Shown piece by piece: positions 1 through 7,753 of a stretch of DNA of 64,000 nt (positions are counted from its first letter, which is position 1; each line of letters starts with the position of its first letter). The stretch is from assembly GCF_023701695.1 (NCBI RefSeq), contig NZ_JAJOZC010000001.1, forward strand, positions 682,001-746,000, written 5' to 3'. A program made the translations under genes and the position numbers. This DNA comes from Streptomyces sp. RKAG290 (lineage in GTDB: Bacteria > Actinomycetota > Actinomycetes > Streptomycetales > Streptomycetaceae). The notes below the pieces were generated by a model. That model worked only from the letters and a program-made list of their open reading frames with translations. It was not told the DNA's origin and did not search any database.

Positions 1-945
1 CTGACGGCCGTGACGGGCGTGTCCGGTTCCGGGAAATCGACGCTGGTGACGCAGGTGCTCGCCGAGGTCGTCCGCGGCCACCTCGGACTCGTACCCGAGG
101 AGCCCGACGAGGCGCAGCTGGAGGTCGACGTCAAGGACGCCTCGGGGGTCGAGTCGTTCGACCGGCTGGTGCGGGTCGACCAGCGACCCATCGGCCGAAC
201 TCCCCGGTCCAACCTGGCCACGTACACGGGGATGTTCGACGCGGTGCGCAAGTTGTACGCGGCGACGGACGAGGCCAGGGCGCGCGGCTACTCGGCCGGG
301 CGGTTCTCCTTCAACGTGCCCGAAGGGCGGTGCGAGACGTGCCAGGGCGAAGGATTCGTCGCGGTGGAACTGCTCTTCCTGCCTGGTACCTACGCGCCGT
401 GCCCGACCTGCCAGGGCGCCCGGTACAACGCCGAAACTCTGGAAGTCACCTACCGAGGCAAGAACATCGCTGACGTGCTGGGGCTGTCCGTCGATGCCGC
501 CGCTGAGTTTCTGTCCGCTGTCCCGGCCGCCTCCCGCAGTCTGGAGACGTTGCGCGAGGTGGGACTGGGGTACCTGCGGCTGGGGCAGCCGGCGACGGAG
601 CTCAGCGGTGGTGAGGCGCAACGCATCAAACTGGCCACTGAACTGCAGCGGGCTGGCCGCGGCCACGCGCTCTACCTGCTCGACGAGCCGACGGCGGGGC
701 TGCACCCCTCGGACGTGGCGCTGCTGCTGCGACAGCTGCACCGGCTCGTCGACGCCGGTAACACGGTCGTCCTGGTCGAGCACGACCTGGACACGATCGT
801 CACCGCCGACTGGGTCATCGACCTCGGGCCGGGCGGCGGGGACGCGGGCGGGCGGGTGGTCGCGTCGGGTCCGCCGGCCAAGGTGGCGAAGGTTCGCCGA
901 AGCGCCACCGCGCCCTATCTCGCGGCCCGGCTCACGCGCACCTGA
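1..945 (+). CDS. UvrA-like ABC ATPase, C-terminal part (cut by window edge)
   Basis: The reading frame is open from base 1, so the gene begins before the window; 314 residues are visible. They hold the second ATPase module of a UvrA-type protein: a P-loop (GVSGSGKST, residues 5-13), a UvrA zinc-binding insertion with two CxxC pairs (CETC and CPTC), the ABC signature LSGGEAQR, Walker B LYLLDEPTAG and the switch histidine in VEHD. UvrA scans DNA for damage in nucleotide excision repair. Streptomycetes also carry UvrA-like paralogues, some linked to drug resistance; the divergent insert and compact C-terminus here fit such a paralogue better than housekeeping uvrA, but the missing N-terminal half prevents a firm choice. 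Confidence 0.85.
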   Translation: MTAVTGVSGSGKSTLVTQVLAEVVRGHLGLVPEEPDEAQLEVDVKDASGVESFDRLVRVDQRPIGRTPRSNLATYTGMFDAVRKLYAATDEARARGYSAGRFSFNVPEGRCETCQGEGFVAVELLFLPGTYAPCPTCQGARYNAETLEVTYRGKNIADVLGLSVDAAAEFLSAVPAASRSLETLREVGLGYLRLGQPATELSGGEAQRIKLATELQRAGRGHALYLLDEPTAGLHPSDVALLLRQLHRLVDAGNTVVLVEHDLDTIVTADWVIDLGPGGGDAGGRVVASGPPAKVAKVRRSATAPYLAARLTRT

Positions 946-1097
946 CGACGGCGTGAGGGGCTGAGCACCGGTCGGCCGGGTTCGGGGCGCAGGGTGGCGC
1001 GCGTCGCCATGCTGCGCCCCAGCTTGTGGCGGAGAGTGTGGTCCTGCACCCAGAGTCCGTTCCCGCGTAGACCGGACCGGCGCGCCCCGGGAAGGCT

Positions 1098-1283
1098 ATG
1101 CGGCAGATGCCCGCCCTGGGGATGCAGTTCGCCGACAGCACCACCCACCCGCGCCTGCAGGCGGCCGACTGGGCGGCAGGCGCCACCCGGCATTGGGCGC
1201 AGCAGCGGGCAGGAGCCGGCGGTGACCAGTTCTCGAAGGACCTGGAGGCAGTGGCTCGGCCGTGGCTGGTCGACGGGATCTGA
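1098..1283 (+). pseudogene. Possible DUF3800-like C-terminal fragment
   Basis: A 61-codon open frame contains a FADSTTHPRLQAADWAAG-type segment, which resembles the 'F-x-DS...Q-x-AD' end motif of DUF3800 proteins. Nothing upstream supplies the rest of the domain, so if real it is a remnant. The rest of the 946-1477 interval shows no other recognisable gene on either strand. The call rests on one short motif and may be wrong. Confidence 0.3.
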
Positions 1284-1399
1284 CCGCCCAGCGCGATCAC
1301 CTGACCCTGCGCATCGCTCACTCACCCACAGCAATACCGCTCCCTCTCCGGTGGAATAGCTGTCGAATCCGCACTCCCAGACCGCCGACGGCAAGTCGC

Positions 1400-1420
1400 G
1401 TGTTCGATTCATGTTCGAGT
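1400..1420. promoter_or_regulatory. Repeated GTTCGA half-sites ahead of the dnaE2 fragment
   Basis: TGTTCGA occurs twice with a 4-base gap about 60 bases before the GTG of the dnaE2 fragment. Actinobacterial LexA boxes are built from GTTCGA half-sites (normally inverted), and dnaE2 is an SOS gene in mycobacteria. Here the halves are direct rather than inverted, so this is at best a degenerate SOS box. Confidence 0.25.
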
Positions 1421-1477
1421 ACTGTGGAGATTCAGTCAGGTGGTTTGGGTAGTTCTGTGGCATATCGGTGGTGAGGC

Positions 1478-1710
1478 GTGGTGAGCGGTGGAGTGCATCT
1501 GCATGTCGCCAGCGGCTACTCGGCCCGCTACGGCGCCTCTCAACCGCATGACATGGTCGCCCGGGCTGCCGAGCGTGGTGTCGAGGCGCTCGCACTGACC
1601 GACCGGGACAACGTCACCGGTACGGTCCGCTTCGCGAAGGCCGCGGCAGCAGCCGGAGTCCGGCCGATCTTCGGAGTCGACGTCGCCGTCGCCCCCCTTT
1701 CCTGGCCGTC
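1478..1710 (+). pseudogene. dnaE2: dnaE2 5' fragment: PHP domain start of error-prone polymerase
   Basis: The frame opens with a GTG and encodes the first ~75 residues of a DnaE-type polymerase PHP domain: HLHVASGYS, YGAS, ALTDRDN and the closing FGVDVAVAP all match the start of the actinobacterial error-prone polymerase DnaE2. In the family this is followed by about 1000 more residues of palm, fingers and OB fold; here the similarity stops at about base 1690 and Hint-domain sequence follows. Adding one C to the C6 run at about 1691-1696 would join the PHP frame to the Hint frame. What remains cannot be a working polymerase. Confidence 0.75.
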
Positions 1711-1734
1711 AGGAACTCGCTTCGAGGCGGTAGC

Positions 1735-2195
1735 TGCCTCGCCCACAACAGCTTCACCGCTGACACCCCCGTCCTCATGGCAGACGGCACCAGCAAACCG
1801 ATCAAGGACGTCAAGACCGGCGACAAGGTCCAAGCCGCCGACCCGGAGACAGGGAGGCGGGAACCCGCACCGTCACCGCCCTGATTGAGGGCAACGGGGA
1901 CAAGCAACTCGTCGACCTCACGATCGGCACCGGACGTACGAAGGGGGCGAAGGCTGGCACCCTCACCGCCACGGACGGCCACCCCTCCTGGGTCCCCCGC
2001 ACTCCACCAATGGGTCGAGGCGGAGACCTAAAGGCAGGACAGTGGCTGCAGACGAGCGCCGGCACGTGGGTACAAGTCACGGCCGTCAAAAACAAGACCG
2101 GATCAACGGCGGTCTACAACCTCACTGTTGACGACCTCCACACGTGCTATGTGCTGGCCGAAGCGACTCCCGTCCTTGTTCACAACGCGGGCGGC
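1735..2195 (+). pseudogene. Hint (pretoxin self-cleavage) domain remnant of a polymorphic toxin
   Basis: Read across frames, this stretch encodes a Hint/intein-like domain as found just before the toxin tip of Rhs-type polymorphic toxins. It begins with a cysteine followed by NSFTADTPVLMADG, continues with DVKTGDKV, TVTALIEG, LTATDGHP and LKAGQWLQTS, and ends with YNLTVDDLHT and the terminal VLVHN. Hint domains autoproteolyse at the initial Cys and final His-Asn to release the toxin. Frame changes occur near 1864-1866 and 1993-2030, each explicable by missing bases in G/C runs. No secretion or Rhs-repeat part precedes it, so it is a displaced fragment sitting directly behind the dnaE2 start. 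Confidence 0.75.
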
Positions 2196-2199
2196 CTGC

Positions 2200-2340
2200 C
2201 ATGCGGCAGGCCGCGGAGATGGTCAGACGGTCTTCGCCGGTCACGGTGACTGGAGTGTCTGGAACGGGTGGACTCGAATTCCCGAAGGGACATCGCTTGC
2301 GCTGAGAACCCGCGCGCTTCGGACCAGTCGACGGCGAAGG
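2200..2340 (+). pseudogene. Possible toxin-tip remnant (Stv-like) after the Hint domain
   Basis: Immediately after the Hint His-Asn end, one frame reads GQTVFAGHGDWSVWNGW followed by IPEGTSLAL. The FAGHG...VPEGT pattern resembles the small Stv-type domain that caps some actinobacterial polymorphic toxins. It runs out of similarity within about 40 residues. Assignment is by memory of the motif only. Confidence 0.35.
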
Positions 2341-2489
2341 TGAAGCTGGGCGAGAGGCGTGCCGACGCCACCGGCGTCACGCTGAGGCTCACCGGCGAGG
2401 CCGCCGCGGCGCTCAACTCCGCATTGCGGAGCCAGGTGTTCTCCTCCGGCCTGACCGTCGGCACCGCTGACACCCGGCCCCGCTTCTGA
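2300..2489 (+). pseudogene. C-terminal fragment, possibly of an HtaA-like secreted protein
   Basis: The end of an open frame encodes GVTLRLTGEAAAALNSAL and FSSGLTVGTADTR, resembling the last strand-helix-strand of HtaA domains (heme-associated cell-wall proteins), in which 'LTxxAAxALN' is followed by 'F..G..vGTA'. There is no start or signal peptide in frame, so only the gene tail is present, fused by chance to the toxin remnant in front. Function cannot be inferred for this locus. Confidence 0.35.
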
Positions 2490-2601
2490 GCACGCCGGCA
2501 GCGGCAGAAGGCCCCGGGCCGGGTGAAGTCCCGGGGCAACTCGGGTCCGCCCGTCCTGGCGCGGACCTCGCCGCAGCCGACGCCGCCCGGAGCTCGACCG
2601 C

Positions 2602-3804
2602 TCAGGTCTTCAGGAATTGTGCGAGACCCGCGACGAGGCGCTCCACGTCCTCCAAGTCGTTGTAGGGCGACAGTCCCACGCGCAGACCGCCGGTGTCACC
2701 GAGGCCCAGGTGCCGGGAGGCTTCGAGCGCGTAGAAGGACCCCGCCGGGGCGTGGACGCCGAGCGTCCCGAGGAAGTGGTAGGCATCCGCGGCGCGACGG
2801 TCGCGGAAGGTCAGCAGGAGCGTGGGGGTCCTGTCCGCAGCCCGTGAGTACGCGGTCACTCCGTCGAGGGCGTACAAGCCGCTCTCCGCGGTTTCGCGGA
2901 GAGCGGTCTCGTGGGTCTCGATCGCCGCGTAGGCCGACCGCAGCAGCTCCCGCCTGCCGCCCTGCCGGTCGGGGGCGAGGTCCGCGATGAAGTTCACGGC
3001 CGCGGTGGTCCCGGCAAGCGTCTCGTACGGCAGCGTGCCGAGTTCGAAGCGCTCGGGGACGGCGTCACTGGACGGGGCCAGCTTGTCCGAGCGCAGGGTC
3101 GCGAGGAGCGCGGGGTCGGCCGCGAGCACGCCGTGGTGGGGGCCGAAGAATTTGTACGGGGAGCAGACCACGAAATCGGCGCCGCGGCAACGCGCGTCCA
3201 TCGACGCGTGCGCGGCGAGATGGACAGCGTCGACGTGCAGGAGCGCACCGGCTTCGTGCACGAGCGACGCGATGGCCGGGAGGTCGGGCCGGGTCCCGAT
3301 CAGGTTCGACGCGCCGGTCACGGCAACCAGACGGGTACGCGGGGAGAGCAGCGCACCGATGGCCTCCGGCGACAGCTCACCCGTGGCGGGGTCGAAATCC
3401 GCCCAGCGGACGACTGCGCCGGCCCGTTCGGCGGCCTGGATCCACGGCCGGATGTTGGCGTCGTGGTCGAGCCGGGAGACGATCACCTCGTCGCCGGCCG
3501 TCCACCCCGCGGCGAGGGCTCGGGAAAGGTCGTAGGTGAGCTGGGTGGCGCTGCGGCCGAAGACGACGCCGTCCGGATCGGCGCCCATCAGGTCGGCCAT
3601 CGCGCACCGGAAGTCACCCACGATCCGCTCGGCGTTGATCTCGCCGGGAGCGACCGCCCCACGGATCGACAGGGGCGCTGCGAGGGCGCCCGCGATGGCT
3701 TCGATGACGGGCGCCGGAGTCTGGGTGCCGCCGGGGCCGTCGAAGTGCGCGATGCCGGACCCCAGGGCGGGGAACCGGGCGCGCAGAGCGCTGACGTCGT
3801 ACAT
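2602..3804 (-). CDS. Cysteine desulfurase-like PLP enzyme (SufS-related)
   Basis: Class-V aminotransferase fold, about 400 residues. The PLP lysine lies in SPYKFFGPHHG, the cofactor aspartate in HVDAVH, and the ring-stacking histidine in DHDAN. The sequence matches the 'cysteine desulfurase-like, SufS subfamily' rather than true SufS/IscS: there is no neighbouring suf or isc gene, and the usual mobile loop with the persulfide cysteine is not evident. Substrate is therefore uncertain (cysteine or selenocysteine lyase-type chemistry). The internal ATG five codons into the longest frame is preferred as start because GAGG lies about 9 bases before it. It is a lone gene; the DUF427 gene upstream runs in the same direction about 175 bases away. 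Confidence 0.85.
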   Translation of the reverse strand: MYDVSALRARFPALGSGIAHFDGPGGTQTPAPVIEAIAGALAAPLSIRGAVAPGEINAERIVGDFRCAMADLMGADPDGVVFGRSATQLTYDLSRALAAGWTAGDEVIVSRLDHDANIRPWIQAAERAGAVVRWADFDPATGELSPEAIGALLSPRTRLVAVTGASNLIGTRPDLPAIASLVHEAGALLHVDAVHLAAHASMDARCRGADFVVCSPYKFFGPHHGVLAADPALLATLRSDKLAPSSDAVPERFELGTLPYETLAGTTAAVNFIADLAPDRQGGRRELLRSAYAAIETHETALRETAESGLYALDGVTAYSRAADRTPTLLLTFRDRRAADAYHFLGTLGVHAPAGSFYALEASRHLGLGDTGGLRVGLSPYNDLEDVERLVAGLAQFLKT

Positions 3805-3979
3805 CACGGAGGTCCTCACGTCGCAATGCCGGGGCCGCTGCGGGCCCGGAGCGGGCCGGCCACGGGTCCGTTACCGCATCCGCAGCAGACAGGAGCGGCC
3901 CGGTGCGATCATCGCAGAGGGCTTCCGTACACGACAGACCGCCCACGGCGAGCTGCGTATTCGACCGGTCTCTTCGCTC

Positions 3980-4480
3980 TCACCAGCCGGCCGTGCCCGG
4001 TTCGCCCTTGAACGGGCCCTGGATCTCGGAGGTGATCCACCCTCCGTAGAAGTCACCTGCCTGAGGACTCACGGTCTCGCCGTCGACCGAGCAACGGTCG
4101 ACTCGGGTGGGGTAGAAGGCGAAGTGCCCGGCCAGCTTCGCGTAGGCGTCCACCGGGTCGGGGTAGTTCCAGGCCGCCCTGGCCGAGACCTGGTCACCCG
4201 CTTTCAGGTTCCAGTACGCGGCTTCTCCCTTCCACTCGCACCAGCTGCGGTGCGCGTCCGCGAGCAGCCGGTTGAGGGCCACGTCGTCGGCCGGGATGTA
4301 GAACACCGGGGGATGGCTGGTCTCCAGCACCCGGACGGCGCGGCGCGAATCGGCGATCACCGTCCCCGCGAACTCGACCACCACGTGCCGGTCGTCCAGC
4401 AGTGCGACAGGAGGCCGCGGATAGTCCCACACCGATTCGGGCGTGCGCTCGGTGCGGCTGTCCGGTTCTCCGTTCGTCAT
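3980..4480 (-). CDS. DUF427 domain protein
   Basis: 166 residues. The centre carries the DUF427 signature: VVVEFAGTVIADSRRAVRVLETS, then PPVFYIPADDV and HRSWCEWKGEAAYW; it ends with a YPTRVDRCSVDGE segment. DUF427 proteins are small soluble mixed alpha/beta proteins common in actinobacteria, with no settled activity. The longer open frame upstream is low-complexity Arg/Pro and unlikely to be translated; the ATG at 4480 has CAGGAG 5-6 bases before it. No operon partner is evident. Confidence 0.85.
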   Translation of the reverse strand: MTNGEPDSRTERTPESVWDYPRPPVALLDDRHVVVEFAGTVIADSRRAVRVLETSHPPVFYIPADDVALNRLLADAHRSWCEWKGEAAYWNLKAGDQVSARAAWNYPDPVDAYAKLAGHFAFYPTRVDRCSVDGETVSPQAGDFYGGWITSEIQGPFKGEPGTAGW

Positions 4481-4863
4481 GGTCAGCTCCTGTCGTCCGC
4501 GGTCAAGGTCGGTCAGCACCCGGACCGATTCGCGGCCCGGAGACAGAGTCTCGGGGCCGCCCGTCGTCCGCCAGCTGGACCGTCCGCGGCGGGCTCGAAC
4601 GGGACGGGTAGTCCGCGGACGCCTCGCGGAAAGGGCGGCCGCGTCCCGCGACTTCGGTCTTCGCGGTTCGTTCCTACCCGTTTCGAGCGAGGGCGTCCCG
4701 GTAACCCCCGGGCTGTCACCCGCACCGCCCCTCCCAACGGAGCGAGGCTGCCTGCTGGTGCGGAGGGGTCGGGCAGGTCGGCTACCCGACCCCACCGCGA
4801 GGGGACGGCTGGATCCTGACCGCCAGGGGGGGCGGCCGGCCCTTGGCTGTCCCCGGTCAGTGA
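4481..4863. other. Intergenic, no gene seen
   Basis: About 380 bases between the DUF427 gene start and the end of the lamin-tail gene, both on the minus strand. Frames crossing it are Arg/Pro/Gly-rich shadows. It should contain the DUF427 promoter, but no clear -10/-35 or hairpin stands out. Confidence 0.4.
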
Positions 4864-5346
4864 TCAGCGACGGTGGTGGTGTCCGCGGTACTGACCCCAG
4901 GACTCGGTGTCGACGGTACGGCCCCGATTGTCGCGGAGGGTGGCGGTGTCGGAGTAGTCGTCCCAGACGTAGTCGCGTCGGTCCTGGTAAAGGTCGGTGC
5001 GGGTATCACGGCCGATGCCGGTGTGGACGCGGACGGTGGCACGCCCGGCGAGGCGGACATCGTCGAAACGGTAGCGGTTGCCGTCCGCGTCGCGCAGGGT
5101 CCAGCCGTCCAGGTTGACCGCGCGCCGGCTCTGGTTGGTGAGCTCGACCCACTCACCGTTCAGCGACCGGTTGGAGCCGTTGTCGCGGCCGGGGCTGTTG
5201 GCCTGGACATCGCTGATCACCACGCGGGGCTGGGGGCGGTGACGGTCGTGGTCCTGCGCGGAAGCCGGCAGAGCGACGGCCGAGACGAGAGCGCCGGCCG
5301 TCAGGACGGTCGCGGCGATACGGCGGGAGGCAGAAGAAGCGGACAA
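4864..5346 (-). CDS. Secreted lamin-tail-domain (LTD) protein
   Basis: 160 residues. A signal peptide comes first: basic SRR, a hydrophobic stretch (ATVLTAGALVSAVALP) and an ASA cleavage site. It is followed by a histidine/arginine-rich linker and one lamin-tail immunoglobulin-like domain with the family features GEWVELTNQS, VNLDGWTLRDADGN and DTATLRDNRGRTVD. Such domains in exported streptomycete proteins are thought to bind surfaces or nucleic acids; the exact role is unknown. TTG at 5346 is chosen as start because GAGGAG lies 7 bases ahead of it and the preceding residues do not resemble the family. The C-terminus is His/Arg-rich (RGHHHRR). Confidence 0.8.
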   Translation of the reverse strand: MSASSASRRIAATVLTAGALVSAVALPASAQDHDRHRPQPRVVISDVQANSPGRDNGSNRSLNGEWVELTNQSRRAVNLDGWTLRDADGNRYRFDDVRLAGRATVRVHTGIGRDTRTDLYQDRRDYVWDDYSDTATLRDNRGRTVDTESWGQYRGHHHRR

Positions 5347-5749
5347 GTGATGTCTCCTCGAAAAAAAGTGCCCGCGCCGGTCGGTAGAGGCGGCTTGGGC
5401 GGTGCGGTTCCCCGACCCGTCCCGGGCCGAGAACCGGAACTCTGCTCCCACGGGACCGCGCCCGAGGGGCCCGACCGGACCAGTTACCAAGCACGGACAT
5501 TTCCGCAACTCTCACCTGTAAGTTGCATACATCACAAACAGGCATGGTCCTGACATTCGCTGACCACTGCACCCACCCGTTCAACGATCAACAGCAAGCC
5601 CTTCCACCGGCCGGCGCACAACCCGGGCCCCACACCGGCGCACCACCCACACGGCGGATCCGATCGCCGTAACAGCCAATAACCCCAGCCGCTCGCACAC
5701 CTGAACTGGAAGCACACACCCGTATGCCGGATGAAGGCAGAGAACGCCC

Positions 5750-6085
5750 ACGTCGCGAGCCCCACCGGGCCTGCACCGAGGAACCTCTATCGGCCGTCCG
5801 GCCAGGAGATGGGCCATGCCGCGAAGCGTCGTATCCGGCATCGGAGACAACCAGAATGTCGCGGTCAGCCTGCTTCCAACGGCATGTCTCGAAGTGGTCC
5901 GTGGCCACCCGGCGGACCTGGGCGGCAGTGACCTCGGCGACATCGCCGTCCGGCCCCAGCCGCAGCGCGTTCAGGATCTGACACCGGGATGTCCGGCCCG
6001 ACTCCTGCGCGGCGACGCGCGAGTGGGCCAGCCGGGCAACAACTGGTCTGAGGACCGACGCTGCGGCGTAGACATGACAGACAAA
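5750..6085 (-). pseudogene. IS701-like DDE transposase remnant
   Basis: One minus frame encodes LGPDGDVAEVTAAQVRR and then DRDILVVSDAGYD, the conserved 'D-x-L-x-V-x-DAGYD' block around a catalytic Asp in streptomycete IS701-type transposases. The frame then changes to AHLLAGRPIEV, the next part of the same family. Both ends are missing and the frame is broken, so it is inert. The 5347-5750 interval alongside holds nothing else recognisable apart from upstream sequence of the lamin-tail gene. Confidence 0.7.
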
Positions 6086-6112
6086 GTGGTCCGCGCTGAG
6101 CGGCTCGTCCGG

Positions 6113-6427
6113 TCAGTCCCTGGGCCCGAAGAGTGCCAGAAGCCGTGCGCGCTGGTGGGTGCCGAGGCCCTGGACGCGGCGGCTCTCGGAGACGCCTAGG
6201 TCGGCGAGGAGTTGGCTGGCGCGGACCGTGCCGATGCCGGGGAGCGATTCGAGGATGCGGCGCATCCGGAGCTTGCCGACCACGTCGTCATCCCGGGCGA
6301 GCAAGTCAGCAAGCTGCAGAGTTCCCGCCTTGAGCTGGGCCATCAGGTCGCCGCGCTCCTTGCGGACGGCCACCGCCTTCTGAAGTGCCTCGGTTCTCTG
6401 AGACGGGGTCAGTGCGGGCAGAGCCAT
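6113..6427 (-). CDS. Actinobacterial integration host factor (mIHF/sIHF) paralogue
   Basis: 104 residues starting MALPALTPSQRTEAL, the typical mIHF opening, followed by a charged helix, the VVGKLRMRRILESLPGIGTVRA helix-turn-helix core and SESRRVQGLG. mIHF is a small basic nucleoid protein that bends DNA, supports supercoiling control and phage integration, and influences development and antibiotic production in Streptomyces. This copy deviates from the housekeeping one in the middle (DLMAQLKAGTLQLADLL) and lies among IS remnants rather than beside gmk, so it is probably a second, accessory copy. The ATG at 6427 has AGGAG about 9 bases upstream; longer starts only add non-family residues. Confidence 0.85.
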   Translation of the reverse strand: MALPALTPSQRTEALQKAVAVRKERGDLMAQLKAGTLQLADLLARDDDVVGKLRMRRILESLPGIGTVRASQLLADLGVSESRRVQGLGTHQRARLLALFGPRD

Positions 6428-6619
6428 TGGTGTCACTCTCCTGCTTCTCGTGACGAGCAAAACACTCATCACCCTCCCGCTTCCCGCTCTTCCTCGATCC
6501 ATTCGGCGTTAGCCCGCCGTGCGGCGGCCAGTTCGGGGATCGTCTCGAAGCTCACCCTTCGAGCACAAACACAGGCCAGGCCCCCTGCAGCCCCACTAGA
6601 AATTACGCTGCGTTCGACG

Positions 6620-7150
6620 GACATGATCACGCGTCCCGTGCTCGGCGGCACAGCCCACCGGCGGCGAGCGGAGGTGAGCCGCCGCGAGCGAGGCGGCGCC
6701 CCCGTATCGTCGTGTGCTCTCCGCGCGAGCGTAGGTGAGCCGCTCCCGACTGGGCGGGGTCAACAGCCCTCCCAGCACCCACGCCGATATCGACCTCCGC
6801 CTCGGCACATACGAGGCGATGCAGTGCCGCGTTCGCCTGTCGGTTTCCGCCCCGGTTCAACCGGCGATGCTGCCTGCTGCCCGATGAGTACTCCACCGGA
6901 CTCGCCCCGCACAGAGCGGCGAACGACGCCTCACCCCGTAGACGATCATCGTTGTCGCCTATAGCCGTCAGCAGGACAGCGGCACTGTGTGGTCCGATTC
7001 CAACCGCGCTGATGAGCCTGGGGTAATGACAGCTGATCAGAGTCGACAGGCGCTTCTCCAGCAGCCCCGCGTGAAGCCTGAGAGTCTCGTTACGCTCCGC
7101 CAGCAAGCGCAATGAAAAACGCGTCGCCCGCTCTACAGGATCGTCACCCC
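6620..7150 (-). pseudogene. IS110-family transposase remnant
   Basis: A minus frame carries the C-terminal 'transposase 20' domain of IS110-family enzymes: SAVGIGPHSAAVLLTAIGDN, ASFAALCGASPVEYSSG and HRLNRGGNRQANAALHRLV. Past that point (below about 6800) the similarity degrades; a TRDHVRRTQ segment near 6600 may be the tail in another frame. The N-terminal DEDD catalytic domain is not recognisable upstream. The copy is truncated at both ends. The 7151-7753 interval on its far side holds no gene I can support. Confidence 0.75.
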
Positions 7151-7753
7151 CGTCCCTCTGTGGCCCCCCGAAACCAGTCGATGCAACTAGCCAGCAGCGT
7201 TGCCATCGTCCGCCCCAGCGGCAGGGACATGGGCGCCTCGACCCCGTCAGGCCACATCGTTCACCCCGCAGAGAAGCGTGCCGCGACACGCCGTACCCCC
7301 GTCCGCACCTGCCGACGGGGGTACGCATCTCACACATCGCTCTCACCAACACCGCGGACGCTCCTGGATCAAAGCGGCTGGACCTGCACTTATGTGCCCT
7401 ACACGGACCAGCCTGGACCGCACGAGACACGGACTACCACCTGTGCCAGGTGGTACCGAGGGAGGGGCCGATCACCAGTACAGGTGCGTCTTCTGGCCCG
7501 TCAAAGCGGTTTGCAGGGTTTCGACCTTCTTCTCACTCACCCGCTCACGCTCCCACATCTCACATTCTCTTCGTGAGCGCGGGCGGAGCCACTCGCCAGA
7601 CCTCCCCACCTGTCGGCAGCCGCCCGTGGATCCACCACATCCGGCCTGTGATCGGCACTCGGTTGTCCAACAGGGCAGTGAGACAGTTCACGCGCGTACA
7701 GGCGGCAGTCGGATCGTGCGTGCGAACGCGCCGGAAGCGGGTGTTCCAGGACG

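Noticed and set aside
932..1595. Long minus-strand frames behind the UvrA-like gene
   Set aside because: Arg/Pro/Ser-rich, no motifs, no ribosome site; typical high-GC shadow frames.
1735..2195. A functional intein in dnaE2
   Set aside because: Hint features are present, but no polymerase sequence follows the terminal His-Asn and the +1 residue is Ala, so splicing into a polymerase is not supported.
2911..4011. 366-codon plus-strand frame over the SufS-like gene
   Set aside because: Exact antisense of a well-supported enzyme; composition is Gly/Arg/Val shadow and no family match.
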